Shown: positions 48,515 to 59,800 of the stretch, piece after piece
How the letters are laid out: every line of letters begins with the position of its first letter
How positions within the stretch are numbered: position 1 is the first letter of the stretch
Assembly: GCA_017506865.1 (NCBI GenBank)
Contig: JAFCMP010000112.1
Span: 2,046,001-2,110,000, forward strand
Direction: 5' to 3'
Source: Tribonema minus
Taxonomy: Eukaryota; Sar; Xanthophyceae; Tribonematales; Tribonemataceae
Length of the DNA stretch: 64,000 nt
Translations under genes and position numbers: made by a program
The notes under the pieces: model-generated
Databases searched by the model: none
Told to the model about the DNA's origin: nothing
The model's input: only the letters and a program-made list of their open reading frames with translations

Positions 48515-48774
48515 TCGTACTCATGAGGCAATGTATACTTAACTTGCCTGCCCTTGGACGCACAGCATTGCATGTGATGTTGAGGCTGCTGAGGGCACGG
48601 TATCTATCCTGGTACAGAAACAGACAACGAGTGTGGCAAGAGTGTACATCACACATCAAAGCAGCTACTATCACTCTCATATTGCTGGTATGCACTTTGC
48701 AAAGTCGCATTTAAATGCCCTCAACTTTTGAAGTTGAAGTTATAGTGGGATATCTTCTGCTGATTTGGGTTTGT

Positions 48775-48895
48775 CAACTACGGTTTATGTACGCATATAT
48801 ACGGTATATACGGGTAAAATACCGTATTTAGCTCGTACCTGAGATTCTCAAATACGGTTTTTACCAACCGTACACATGACCCACTGCTAGGACCA
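48775..48895 (-). repeat. AT-rich CGTATATACG repeat, right copy
   Basis: On minus it reads GTCATGTGTACGGTTGGTAA then AAACCGTATTTGAG, and later CCGTATATACCGTATATATG. It matches the left copy at 34557 in inverted orientation. Similarity extends weakly outward. Confidence 0.6.
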
Positions 48896-49382
48896 GCATA
48901 ACGCAGACTGACCATAATCCATTTCGATCAAGACAGTAATGCCCGCTCCTGTTCATGGCTAACTCAATGCACCATTCCTCATTTACAATATTTTCAATAT
49001 GAGTCAGCCATTCATTTTTGTGAGCGTGTTGGCGGGCCAATGTGACTGAATCCGGTGCGCTGACCATTCAAGAAGAGATGGACCAGTGTGAAAGTGACCA
49101 ATGTGACTTCAGCTCCTTAAAGAATTCTTTAAGGAGTTGGGAACAGGTTTCCCTAGGTGACTTAACACCTACATAAGCATGAGTGGAGCACTCAATATTT
49201 GACTCATTTTGCTGCATGTTTCGAACTGACAGCAATTTGAAGCTGGAGCACCATAATTTTAACGTGGTGGACTGTGAAGTAGGATGATGCTGAGCAGCAT
49301 AGTGCGCAACGCTCATGCAGTGTAGGAGTTGATGCGATCAGTCGAATTGACAGTCATGCAATGCACCCTTTAATGACAAAGA

Positions 49383-49775
49383 ATGCAGCTGAACACAAAA
49401 TATTCTGCATGTAAGATTGCGCAGACCACTCATGAGTACGCTGTTGCAGGCATTTGCAGCAAGAACCACATGACATTGGCATGTCACATTGAAACTGGTG
49501 CATGGTACATCAATGCTCTGCTGCAGCCATCACTGGCGAATAAGCAGAAAGCCAAAATCAATGTTTACTTGCTAAAAATCCTAGAGCCACAAAAACACAG
49601 GGAAACACCTGCAGCTGCGGCATCGACACCTACAGATGTTGCGAAGAAAAGCTTTAGGGAGAGCGTCCGCAGCAGCGCACGTAGAATGTCGCTGGGTTCG
49701 TCGGGGGGCATAGGTGCCAAGTTGGTGTGGCCAAAGTCGTGCATTAAAAAGCATGGACCGAAGGCAAGAAGATGA
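49383..49775 (+). CDS. Possible hypothetical ORF
   Basis: 130 codons with a Lys/Arg-rich C-terminal half (TPTDVAKKSFRESVRSSARR, AKLVWPKSCIKKHGPKARR). No family is recognised. It could be an exon of a basic protein or a chance frame. A minus frame overlaps its second half. Confidence 0.25.
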   Translation: MQLNTKYSACKIAQTTHEYAVAGICSKNHMTLACHIETGAWYINALLQPSLANKQKAKINVYLLKILEPQKHRETPAAAASTPTDVAKKSFRESVRSSARRMSLGSSGGIGAKLVWPKSCIKKHGPKARR

Positions 49776-49829
49776 CAAATCTGGCTCAGAAACACAGGCT
49801 GGCGACAAGTGAAAATTTGCACACCATCA

Positions 49830-52800
49830 TCGATCGAGAGGCTGTTTCAGCTCTCTGCTGTCGAGATTGCCCGTCGCGCTGCGCCAGGTGCGTCCTGCAT
49901 TTGAATTTGGCTCCTGCGTATCTGTTTTTCAAGCTCGCTGTTCCTCTGCTTGTGTCAGCATGCAGAGAGCTTGTCGATCCCTTGATGCTACAGTGTCCTG
50001 GTTCATTGGTCAGCTGGCAGGCGCAGGTCCGACTGTGCATTTGCAATGCCAACAAACGCCATAGTTACAACGCTCTGCTAAATGTACAAACGGCAAGCGG
50101 CAGCAATGCCCTGTTGGGTGTCGCATGCATGTATGCACACACAAGTGCTCAACGTTTGCAGTCATCCGTGTTTGATGGGCCGCATACATAAATGCAGTGC
50201 TGGACGGCGCAATGTTCTCAAGACCGACATGCGCTCTGTACAATTTGACTCATAAGGTACATAAGTCCAACTTAATGAAGGCCTTGATTTTAAAATCTGG
50301 TATCTGTTGAATCATAGAGCCTGTTTGGTGGCAGACAGCCAACAACCTCATGTCCGTCACGGTTGCGTCCAGCCTGTGAGCGCGGCGCTCATCACAGGCA
50401 GGTTGTGGTTTAAGACTGTGGCTGTCAAGAGTTAGGGCCGCGTCCAGCTAGGGTTGGGGCCTTGTAGTGAGTTCAGGTCAGGGCTTAGCACTGTCGTGCT
50501 GCACTTCGCTACGGTGACGTATGCTCTGCGCTTTGGAATGTTGTTTAACCCCAACCCACAGTCGTGATTTCTGATTGCTCAGGACCGAGGAGCAGCCAAC
50601 ACCGTAGAGTCATTGACAGCTGGCACTGCTGCCGTCCCACATGATGCCTTTGACCACATTGGCGGCGGTGCATCGCCGCCATCGCTGCTGTGCGCCCTGC
50701 CGCTGCCCGGAGCACAGGCGAGCATTGACATGAGGTTTGCTCTAGCCCTGACATTGCCCTCACAAGAATGCTCTCCAAGCAATGCAATTGTTCAGTGCAC
50801 CACCGCTACTGCTGTGCCTCCCGTTGCTGATTCTGCTGCGTGAAGCACCGATCAGCCTGATGTGACGCATGCATGTACACACACTATGGAGAGGGTGCTG
50901 AGTCACTTGTGTTGAAGGCTGCTGCATTTTGTGTAAGCACATTGTGGTGCCATACATCATGCACATTGAATGTGTGCCATCCATTACGTTAGTCCATTTC
51001 GCAAGCATCATCAAAGTGCGTCCAGCGTTCAGGTCGTCTCCTGCCGGCTGTCCCTGATGGTGATGTCCCTGCTCTGATGGGGGCAGCCTGTTGTGCCGTT
51101 GATTCCTTGCATGACAAATGATCTCAACTGCACCCTTCATATGTGCTCAAGACGTACTTTGACATTTGTGTCAAGTTGAGAGCTGCTTCACCTTTGCACG
51201 GAGCGCGCGGCGCAACATCTATCTCGAGCTGCTTGGAATGAGTGATTGACTAAGCACCTGAGCGCTGCGTCATCTTGGCAGGCGGCGCGAGGCGCAGGCA
51301 CAGGCTCAACTGCAGCGGTGACGCCTGTCATGGAAGGGAGCGCTGATGCATCTCTATGGCTGTGCATGGGAACCGTCGACAGCTACTTCGGGCGGCCGTG
51401 TTAGCATTCACATGCAGCATGGAGCCACCGAGCAGGTATGAATGTAGCACACAACCGCAACTTGACACCATAATTACATGTGAAATTCACAGGGCCACTA
51501 ATGGCGCAAACTGTGCTTTGCATTGGTGACAGCTACTAGTACTGGCGGCTACCAGTATACTTTAGTTCTTGATTAATGGTGCGCAGCCAGTGTTAAAGTG
51601 TACTCTGAAGCATGCATGTATGCGCCAACGTGGGTCAACCGCATGAATTTTCTGCGCTTCTTGACCAGAGATGCGTCAATGAAGCTGACATGCAAGAAAA
51701 CTATGGATGACAACAGCTCATGACACCAGGATGGCCTGACAGCTGGAGTTGCCGTAGCTTTGACCTGATCATGGTCAGTAGGCGCAGTTGGGGTGGGTGA
51801 ACATTAGTCACCCACCTACTCTGACGAGGTTCATGCATATCAAATGTGTGCCCTCAGTTCTCAGAGAGGTAATCTGTCACCAATTGCGACTGTCAACCGT
51901 AACGCAGGTTGAAACAACAGGTCAGAAACACGACAGGATCATCATTGTCTTTGATAAGGACAGAGGGGGGGGGTATGAGCTGGCACCTGGTGCAGGCACT
52001 GCAGTCGAAGGTAGGCATGCGGCTGCATTGACATGCAGAAACATCGAGATTACATTACGTGCTGAGAAGTAACGCAGGATTATGAGGTCCTAGTCAATTA
52101 AACCTAATGACAAGCACAGGTACTGCGAAAAATAAACGTATGCCATGCTCCGATTCAACGCTCGAGTGATGATTTCGGCGCTGCAGAAGGTGATGACTTG
52201 ATAGCATGGTCATATACGGCTGGCTAAGTCATCCGCTCTCCAGGGTGCGATGTCAGATGTGTTGCGTGCCCGCTTGCACACAGCAGCATTCCAACGGTGC
52301 GCTGAGGATACAGGTGCTAATTTGTGCTTTCAAACTCTGACCCTTGTCCTAACCCTCAGCGGCGAGACCTCCGTTTTCATGCCTATCTTCACTGCTCGGC
52401 ATCTGGTGTCCACACGTGACATGATTGCAAAAGAAGCCGTCATAGCACAGACCGCGCATCTCTTCAAGCTGATGTGCTTTGTCATCTGCGTTTTTGATTT
52501 CAAGTGCACTGCGCATCACCCCCCTCCACTGAGCCACGAGGTGTTTCACGATCGCAAGGGAGGCAGCTGCGAGCACATTTGCTGCTATTTGTGACATCAT
52601 CAATGCGTTGGTGGCCACCGGAGAAGCAGGAGGTGCTTCGCACCATCATGCTCGAAAGGTACAAGCGGTGCGGAGATGCTTGGCTGCGTAGCGCGCCCGG
52701 TGTCGGCGCTGCTCGGACATGGCTCTGTCTAAACAGAGGCGCCCACAGATCCTGCACGTTGTCCACACAAACAACCGGCCTCCCTCGCGGCACTTTGTAA

Positions 52801-54040
52801 TACTTTTTATTACCTGCGCTTAGGACCGCAACTCCATCATGTTCCTTCGCGTTCAAGTATCAATGCTAAACAAGACGTCCTCACTGCTTTTCTCCCCACT
52901 GGCAGACCTGAATACGCCGCCTCGCGCTCACCGCATTATCCACTGCAAAGCTCCCGCAAGCGATCGACCCACACACACAACTCCCGCTCCACGGACAGAC
53001 CCGAATTAAAGCCACCCAGCTCCACGCAAAATCCATCCCAACAATATATGAGAACATGAGTACAAACCCTGTGTGAACAGCGTCAGTTGCGCAGTAGGGT
53101 TAGCGTCTGGGATTTACATTAATCTCAACTAGATAAACGTGGGGTTAGGGCTATATGACGGATGAAGATGGATGTGCTTTACACATGACTCAAACTGGCA
53201 GGCACTCAATGTGTGGCAAAGTTTGAGAGGGTCCAGGCAGGGAGCAGGCAGCTTAGGGCTGCATGCAGGCAGTGGTGCGAGTCATAGTTACGGTCAGGGC
53301 CCAGATCAGGAGGTTGAGCAAAGCACTCGCCTCGTAGGGTGGGGTGATGCTCAGCTTGTGGCCCCGCGCCACATCAGGATGCTTGCTGCTTGAAGCAGCT
53401 GAGCTTGCATTTGGTCTAGGGTGAAGGTAACGTGCAGGTCCAGTGCCGCAGAGTGAGTCCAAACCCGGACTACATTGATACGGTGTTTGCAATTGGACGA
53501 CCAAGTCTGTGCAGCTTAGACTAAGTCTACGCTCTGATTGTACAACCCCTATTGCCGTGGATAGCTTTGCAGGCAGGGTTGGTTTCTAACCCCCATTCTT
53601 AGGTCTTGAACCACAAGAGTTAATACCTGGGTTTAGCTCATTGACCAGCACTCTGCATGCTGTTAAATGCATTATTGACGTACGGAAGATAAGGTGATGT
53701 ATGTATGCATGCATATGCGTTTCGGCCAGGCCTTGCTCGCACCCTGGCCACACAGCTTTACTAGGGCTTGGTTAGGGTCAACAGGCTTTAGGTACAATCC
53801 TGCCCCGAGGATACCCCAGGAGCTTATAGCTCAAACCCAACTCGGTCACCTCATCGCTCTAATGATTGGGTGTGTTGACCAATCGTCTTTGTAATGAAAT
53901 TCACGTGTTGACCTTTACCCTGACCCCACGCCTTATGAATCTGCTCTACTTCAAATCAAAACTACAAAAGTGCCTTTGTTAATCAATCGCCGCGCATTGC
54001 GTGAAAGTCCCATACGTACTGCCCACATCACTCCATTTAA
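49830..54040. other. Gene-poor spacer
   Basis: No convincing gene. Weak protein-like frames are at 52349-52618 minus (SQIAANVLAAASLAIVKHLV, NADDKAHQLEEMRGL) and 50760-51140 minus. A perfect short hairpin lies at 50374-50400 (CCTGTGA...TCACAGG). Scattered TTAGGG/CCCTAA singles occur near 50430, 53095-53150 and elsewhere. Confidence 0.35.
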
Positions 54041-54043
54041 AAC

Positions 54044-54328
54044 CTAAACAAGCTTGGCGAAGCGCTCTTGATTGTGCAGCGCAATGGGCTCGTGCATAAT
54101 TTGTTGTTTTGCCACTTGTGCGTGTTTTGCTTTGTCCATGACGATTTGTAATATCTCTAGAGCAGCGCTTTGAAGGTCCGCGTCGCAACTGCAACAGTTA
54201 TGGATGGTCACATGCCTGCGCAAACATATGCTCTTGCATGCGTGCTCCGACAGCTCAAATGCAGGTTCTTGCCATCTGAAGAGACACATGTCCAAGACTT
54301 GGCATTTGACATCAGACGCGGTGCTCAC
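54044..54328 (-). CDS. Possible C-terminal exon, unknown protein
   Basis: Minus frame ending in a stop, with SAALEILQIVMDKAKHAQVA and KQQIMHEPIALHNQERFAKL. It reads like real protein but has no recognised domain. The retro-insertion at 54354 lies just upstream and may have disrupted the gene. Confidence 0.28.
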   Translation of the reverse strand: MSTASDVKCQVLDMCLFRWQEPAFELSEHACKSICLRRHVTIHNCCSCDADLQSAALEILQIVMDKAKHAQVAKQQIMHEPIALHNQERFAKLV

Positions 54329-54353
54329 AGTTGAAGCTGAAGTACTATCAAGT

Positions 54354-55424
54354 ACAGGCAGCGTCCCAAGCTCGTTAACGCCGAAAGGCGTGGCAGCGAA
54401 TGCGGCTGGTTTGGTGGGTGGGCTGGGCTGCAGGGCTTGCAGGAGCTAGCACCAGCGGCCCCCAGGTGATGCCAGCGTGCGTAGCCCCTTCGAGAGAACT
54501 TCAAACGTGTGGTGGTGTCTCGGAAGCCCTGGCTGGCGTGCGGAGGAGGGACAGGGAGCGGCTTGGCGTGCTTGGAGAGCAAGCGGAGTCGGCTGCACGC
54601 CACGGCACCAACCACAAGTTACTCGCAGCGGTAAATGGCAATATCTTGTCAGGCTTGCAGCCTGCGGTGAGCCGTGACCTCGCTCATCAAGGAGGCGATG
54701 CTTTACTTAGTTATATAGCCTTTCTCTCTAGCGTCAGCGCCTGGCGCCCAGTGACTCCCTCTGCTTATCTCTATGATATCGGGGTTCACGTAGATAGCCA
54801 CAATCTCCAGTTCAGGGCCCATCATGGTGACCTTGGCCTGCATGAAAACTTTGAGATGGAGTCTGCGTGGAGCTGGGTGGCCCTTAGAAGGGTCTGTCTG
54901 TGGGGGGAGAGTCTTGCAGCTTTGTTTGGTATCCCTGCTAGTGTGTGGGGGACAGTCGCTTGCGGATGCTTTGTTGGGGGTGATATGGGAGGCCCGGTGA
55001 ACCACCGTCCCGCTCATCAAGGAGGCGATGCTTTGCTTAGTTATATAGCCTTTCTTTCTAGCGTCAGCGCCTGGCGCCCAGTGACTCCCTCTGCTTATCT
55101 TTATGATATCGGGGTTCACGTAGATAGCCACAATCTCCAGTTCAGGGCCCATTATGGTGACCTTGGCCTGCATGAAAACTTTGAGATGGAGTCTGCGTGG
55201 AGCTGGGTGGCCCTAAGACGGGTCTGTCTGTGGGGGGAGAGTCTTGTAGCTTTGTTTGGTATCCCTGCTAGTATGTGGGGGACAGTCGCTTGCGGGTGCT
55301 TTGTTGGGGGTGATGTGGGGGGCGGGGTGTGGCGTGCAAGCTTTGCATGCTACATCCAAGAGTGAGAACAAGGCGACACACCTACAACATGGCATTTCCA
55401 CAGCCACAAGTGGAATATAATAAA
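54354..55424 (+). mobile_element. 1.07-kb retro-insertion with two 330-bp tandem units
   Basis: Flanked by a 13-bp target duplication AGTACTATCAAGT (54341-54353, 55425-55437) and ending in ATAATAAA, so it arose by target-primed reverse transcription. It contains two nearly identical units (from CGCTCATCAAGGAGGCGATG at 54681 and 55011). A plus frame of 321 codons crosses both units (54400-55365), because 330 is a multiple of three. On minus the unit reads MGPELEIVAIYVNPD, faintly like an endonuclease strand of another LINE. It is probably non-autonomous and moved by the GTAC-targeting LINE machinery. Confidence 0.75.
54681..55340 (+). repeat. Two tandem 330-bp units
   Basis: Units 54681-55010 and 55011-~55340 differ at only a few positions (for example TTTCTCTCTAG versus TTTCTTTCTAG). 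A third, older unit is at 1205-1400. Confidence 0.9.
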
Positions 55425-55437
55425 AGTACTATCAAGT

Positions 55438-56853
55438 TTATATTGCCGTACATTTTGTGGCTTGAGGATGGTACTGTTGCCACCTGTAGTTTGCATCCCG
55501 CCACCACATTTTCAAGAATGCTCTGTCTCCACCTATGGTGTGCACGCTTAGAGCTATGTAGCTGTGATGAGTGATCAGTGTTTGTGCACCTGCTGACGCG
55601 ATGCTTGCTGTCAGGGTACTTGCAGCATGCGCTCTACAAGTGACCGAAAGCAGCGCATTCGGTGTACAGGCAGTGCTGTAGCAGGAGCCGAATTGGATCT
55701 GGGGCACAGCACGCACAAAGGGAGTGGGAGGATGGAGCTGGACACTGTTTCCTGTGCTGGTCGAGCAGCCAGTTGGGGACTGCTTCAAGAACGACATGTT
55801 GATGTCTGATGTGAGTGAGAACACTGGGGTGGAGGGGTGGGGGGGCAAGGACTCTTGTGTGCGACAGTACTTCAAGAGGTGTCATACAATTGATGCGCAT
55901 AAATGTCATATACGCAGATGCAGGACACATCTGTAGATGCACCAGGTGTAGACGCACGTGCAGCGCAAGCAGCATAGATTTAGTGTGCGAGCAGCAGCAG
56001 CAGCAGCAGCAGCGCAGCAGCAGCAGCAGTCAGAAGAGCAGCGCGGGCATCACAGCAATACACCCAAATATATGTCCATGGCATTCATGGCGTACGCGTG
56101 TCTTCGCATGCGTGCGCACATCCTCATATGCTTGTCATTGCCCAGGTGCATACGCTGCACGCTCTGCCGCCTTTCACGTATACAGGTCTCCACTGCCTTG
56201 CCTGTGTGCATACAAAGGCCCTGTGCGGCGTGCCACAAGGTGTCACGCTGTAGGCCTTGCATGCTCGTATACCTTGCTCAGTGTGCTTCATGATCGACCC
56301 TGAAGAAAAAAAGTGTACCAGGGTCGCTAGGGTTTTGTAGAGAGTCTACACAACCCCATTGCCTCTGACGCGCCACGGCATTTGAACCGATCGTGTTGTC
56401 TGAAGCTCATGTCTGCTGTCGCTGTCCTTGTGTATTTGCAAGTAGCATGCAGCGGGAAGGCATATGCCACAGGCTGACAAGCACAAATGCGGCAATAGCA
56501 GCAGCAGCAGCAGCGTGCCGGGCAATCCGATGCAAAAACCATGCATGCGCAAATTGAGAGATTTATTTGCAAGCTAGGGTTTAAACTGCAGGGCCCGGTA
56601 TGCGGCACCAAAGCAGTGCTGGTGCATGCTGTGCACGTGTGACTGATGAACGATGTGACGCAACAGAGCGTGCGAGCTCGATGCTGCAAGTTCGCGACCT
56701 CATGGATCGGTACACGAGGGCCATTTCCATTGGGCAAGCAGGCCCGGGCAGCACTCCATGGATGCCACGCACGCTTCCGGCAGGAACAAAGCCTTGTGCT
56801 TGACAACAAAGGCTACTCGACTTGCAGCGGCAGCATTGTAACCAAAGGCTTAC
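55438..56853. other. Spacer with CAG repeats
   Basis: (CAG)n at 55993-56035 and a shorter run at 56498-56514. Only short frames, none supported. Confidence 0.5.
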
Positions 56854-59800
56854 TCAAACCTCCCCCTGAAGCGCACCTGCTGCCGTGCAGGCAGCCCCTG
56901 CACATGAAATCCATGGGTGCTGCAGAAGCTCCACTGCCGATTCGCGCAGGTCTTTCGCATGGGCAGAAACAATGCCCAGAAAATTGCGGGCATTGTCGCT
57001 GGTGGCAAGGTTGACGTATTGGCGCAGCATCACCCCCATGCAGTGTAGATCTGAAGCAGCCGTGTACAAGCTGCCAACGAGGGCGTGCGGACCCCAGTGC
57101 GCAGGCGGATGTGCCATCGCTGGTTTGCAATCCGCCCGGGCACACATCTCAAGATCCAGCAGATAAAAGCGGCTTGCAGACTCCTTATCGCACGCCAAGT
57201 TGGGCCAGCGCAGGTCCCGGTGGACCAGCTCAGCCTGCAGCAACGCGCACCAGAAACAGCAGCCCACAGCAGCGTCGTTTTTGACGGAGATGTTTTGCGA
57301 AACCCTTGATGTAAAGTACTTCCTTGGCCTGTGCACTCATTGCAGGCGCTGTGAAGCCTGGCTTGTGCAGCAGGGGCTATCTGCACGCTATATTTGGTGA
57401 CACCCCTGGAAAGAAGGGAACAAAAACTCACAAGCGTGTGGCACGCACAAAGGAGGTGAATGGGAAGCTTAGAAGTGAAGGCCTAAGCAGCTTGCGCCTC
57501 TTTTCTCTTTCTCCCATCTCTCACTTCTAGCGTTGCCCTTGTCCCTTCGGAAGTTACTTGGTTTGTCTGCTGCACATGCTCCCTTCAAGCGCCCCAAGTG
57601 TGTTCTGCAGGGTTGCATCTACGTGTCATGTGATGTGCTAATTATGCAGTTAGGGTTAGCAGTACGCCATTGCTCTCTTGGCAGGCATCAGTGACCGTGC
57701 ATGTCCACTGTGTCAAGCCATGCTGAGATTTAAAGTGTTGTGCCCGTGGTTATGCACAGTGAGCATTGCCACCAGCAGCGGTCAGCCGAGGGATATTGTA
57801 TGGTTGTAACGGTGTGTGGCAGCAAGGCGTTGCCACACAGGTAAAAAGCAGAACCATGAGCCCCGTTTTACAACAATGCACGATATAGATCAACACGATG
57901 GACGTCCATTAACTTTGGGGTCACTTTTATGTGCTGGCATTTACCGTGACAAACACCTATGCCTCAGTTTCGTTGAGCACTACCGGTCAGACGGTCGTGA
58001 AACAGTGTTAGCTGAAGAGCCCATATGCATCAGGGCAATACGTGTCAAAACATGTGTGTATGAACCGCAGTAGTTTCGCCTGAAAACGGGACTCGTTTGC
58101 ACCCGTGTGTAGCTGCTTGGGGCATTTGTTCCAAAACAAAGACTCACCTTTGTAGAGTCAAGTTTAAGTGAGTCCGCCCCATAACATTCATTTGAGATGG
58201 ACAGTTGTAAGGCGGGCTGCAGTGGGCTCACCAGGACTACTTTGCTTGCTCAAAATACATTCACTCCTTCCTATACCTGCACAGGTTTCTCAGCATGCTG
58301 CCCTGCGGCCCCTCCATCATCTGGTATTTGTTAGTTGAAAGTCCTTGCGTTGCCCTGCCTTAACTGAGCTTCTAGCAGAGACGTGAATCTCTGCATCTGC
58401 TCCTAGCAAGTACATAGTTGACTGCCCTCCTCAACTCTAGCCTGGAGAAGACATGCCTTACCCCTTGCTTTAGACCTGCACCTTGGATACATGGCAGCTA
58501 TAGGCTAGCCTTACACCTTGTTGCATCAATCGTGGCAAGGATTAATTAGCAGCACTTCAAAGTGACGTCTGAGTGGTCTCACACGTGGCCAGCATGTGCA
58601 TACACGAGGAGGTTGAACGTCCTGATACCGCCTGCTGTTCAGCAAGCGTGTGATTGCTTCGGTGCTTGTTGTGTTTGCAGCAGCAGGCTGCTGGTGTGCA
58701 GCAGCAGCAGCAGTGAGCAGTGGGCAGCGTAAGACGTCTATAAATCAAGGCATTTGCTGCTGATGCTGCTGCTGCTGCTGCATCCCCTCACCACTGAGCT
58801 TGTACGCTGACGTACAAGTACTAAGTGGTCACTATCCAAAAGGGGTACAGCATGGTGCCTGCTGCAGGAGGGACACCTGAAGCGTGCTCAGTCAAGAGGT
58901 GTGCCAATGACATAGATGACTTTAGTTTATACTTGAGAATGCATCGTTGTATCATAGGTACTATGATAGCTCAGTAGTGTAAACGCATCACTTGTGGGGG
59001 CTGATGATGCCTTAGACACAAGTTCGGCTCCTGCGCGAGCACAAACGTGGTTTGCAGAAAGCCAAAACCCTACGGCTTCAGCAACACCTTTCAGAAGCGA
59101 GTTATGGCATCACCATCAGTGGAAATCGCCTGCTGCAGCAGGGCGATGTGACCGCTTGGTGCTACATTTCATCATCTACAGCCACATTTTGCATCTGCTG
59201 CACGTGCGCAGCAAAGGGCTGTCCTTTCACACTTTCTTCTCGTGTCAGCTAGAATAAAATAAAACCTGTGGTTTGTCACAATATCACTCTTGATCAGCAT
59301 AAGCATGGCCCTGAAGATTTCCACGGTAGCTTCGTCCATTGCCACGTATACTTCCGTTACAAGAGGGGGTCCAGTCGTTGATGACAGAGGCTGCACCGTG
59401 GAGGTCTTCAACGAAACGCAACATAGTTGTCAAGATCCAGATCTATGGTTGATTTACGGCCATTGACAGTACTTGGCTCACAAGCAGAACAAGAATGCTT
59501 TACATACACACAAAACATCCGTGCGTCAATGAGCTTCAACTATCACTCGCATGTGTGTGTGGCTAGGGACAATTAAGTTCATGTTGGAAAGCTCTCGTAT
59601 GTTCGGTAGACAAAACTGTTTAAGCCGGTCCTCGTGAGTTTCAGCAGCAGTCATCAAGCACATCGAACATCAGTGGTAAATGAATATGTTGCTGCTTGAC
59701 CGAGAGCTCTGGAAGAGCCTCGAGCAGGCGGGCTGACCAATACCTGTCCTGTGCCAGTCATGCGGAAGGCGGCAGGAGGGGCGGGCAATAAACCCCCCAC

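Larger units (their letters stand above)
35299..48518 (+). mobile_element. Ty3/Gypsy retrotransposon C, young, with inverted 5' half
   Basis: LTRs of 208 bp at 35303-35510 and 48307-48514 differ at one base, and TCGT flanks both outer edges (35299-35302, 48515-48518). The interior belongs to the same DCM-carrying chromodomain family as element A. From just after the left LTR to 42054, however, all coding (gag, protease, first part of the methyltransferase) is on minus, while 42054 to the right LTR is plus. The right edge of the inverted block contains the last 5 LTR bases, the PBS and the gag start, in reverse. The left edge holds 348 bp of duplicated gag joined to the methyltransferase at CCAAAG. 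A 105-bp perfect inverted repeat (35863-35967 and 42054-42158) marks the centre of the methyltransferase. Because the rearranged unit has intact LTR edges and matching target duplications, the change probably preceded integration. Confidence 0.88.

Noticed and set aside
55990-56040. (CAG)n as CRISPR-like array or polyglutamine gene
   Set aside because: Simple trinucleotide repeat with no spacers, and no supported gene around it.
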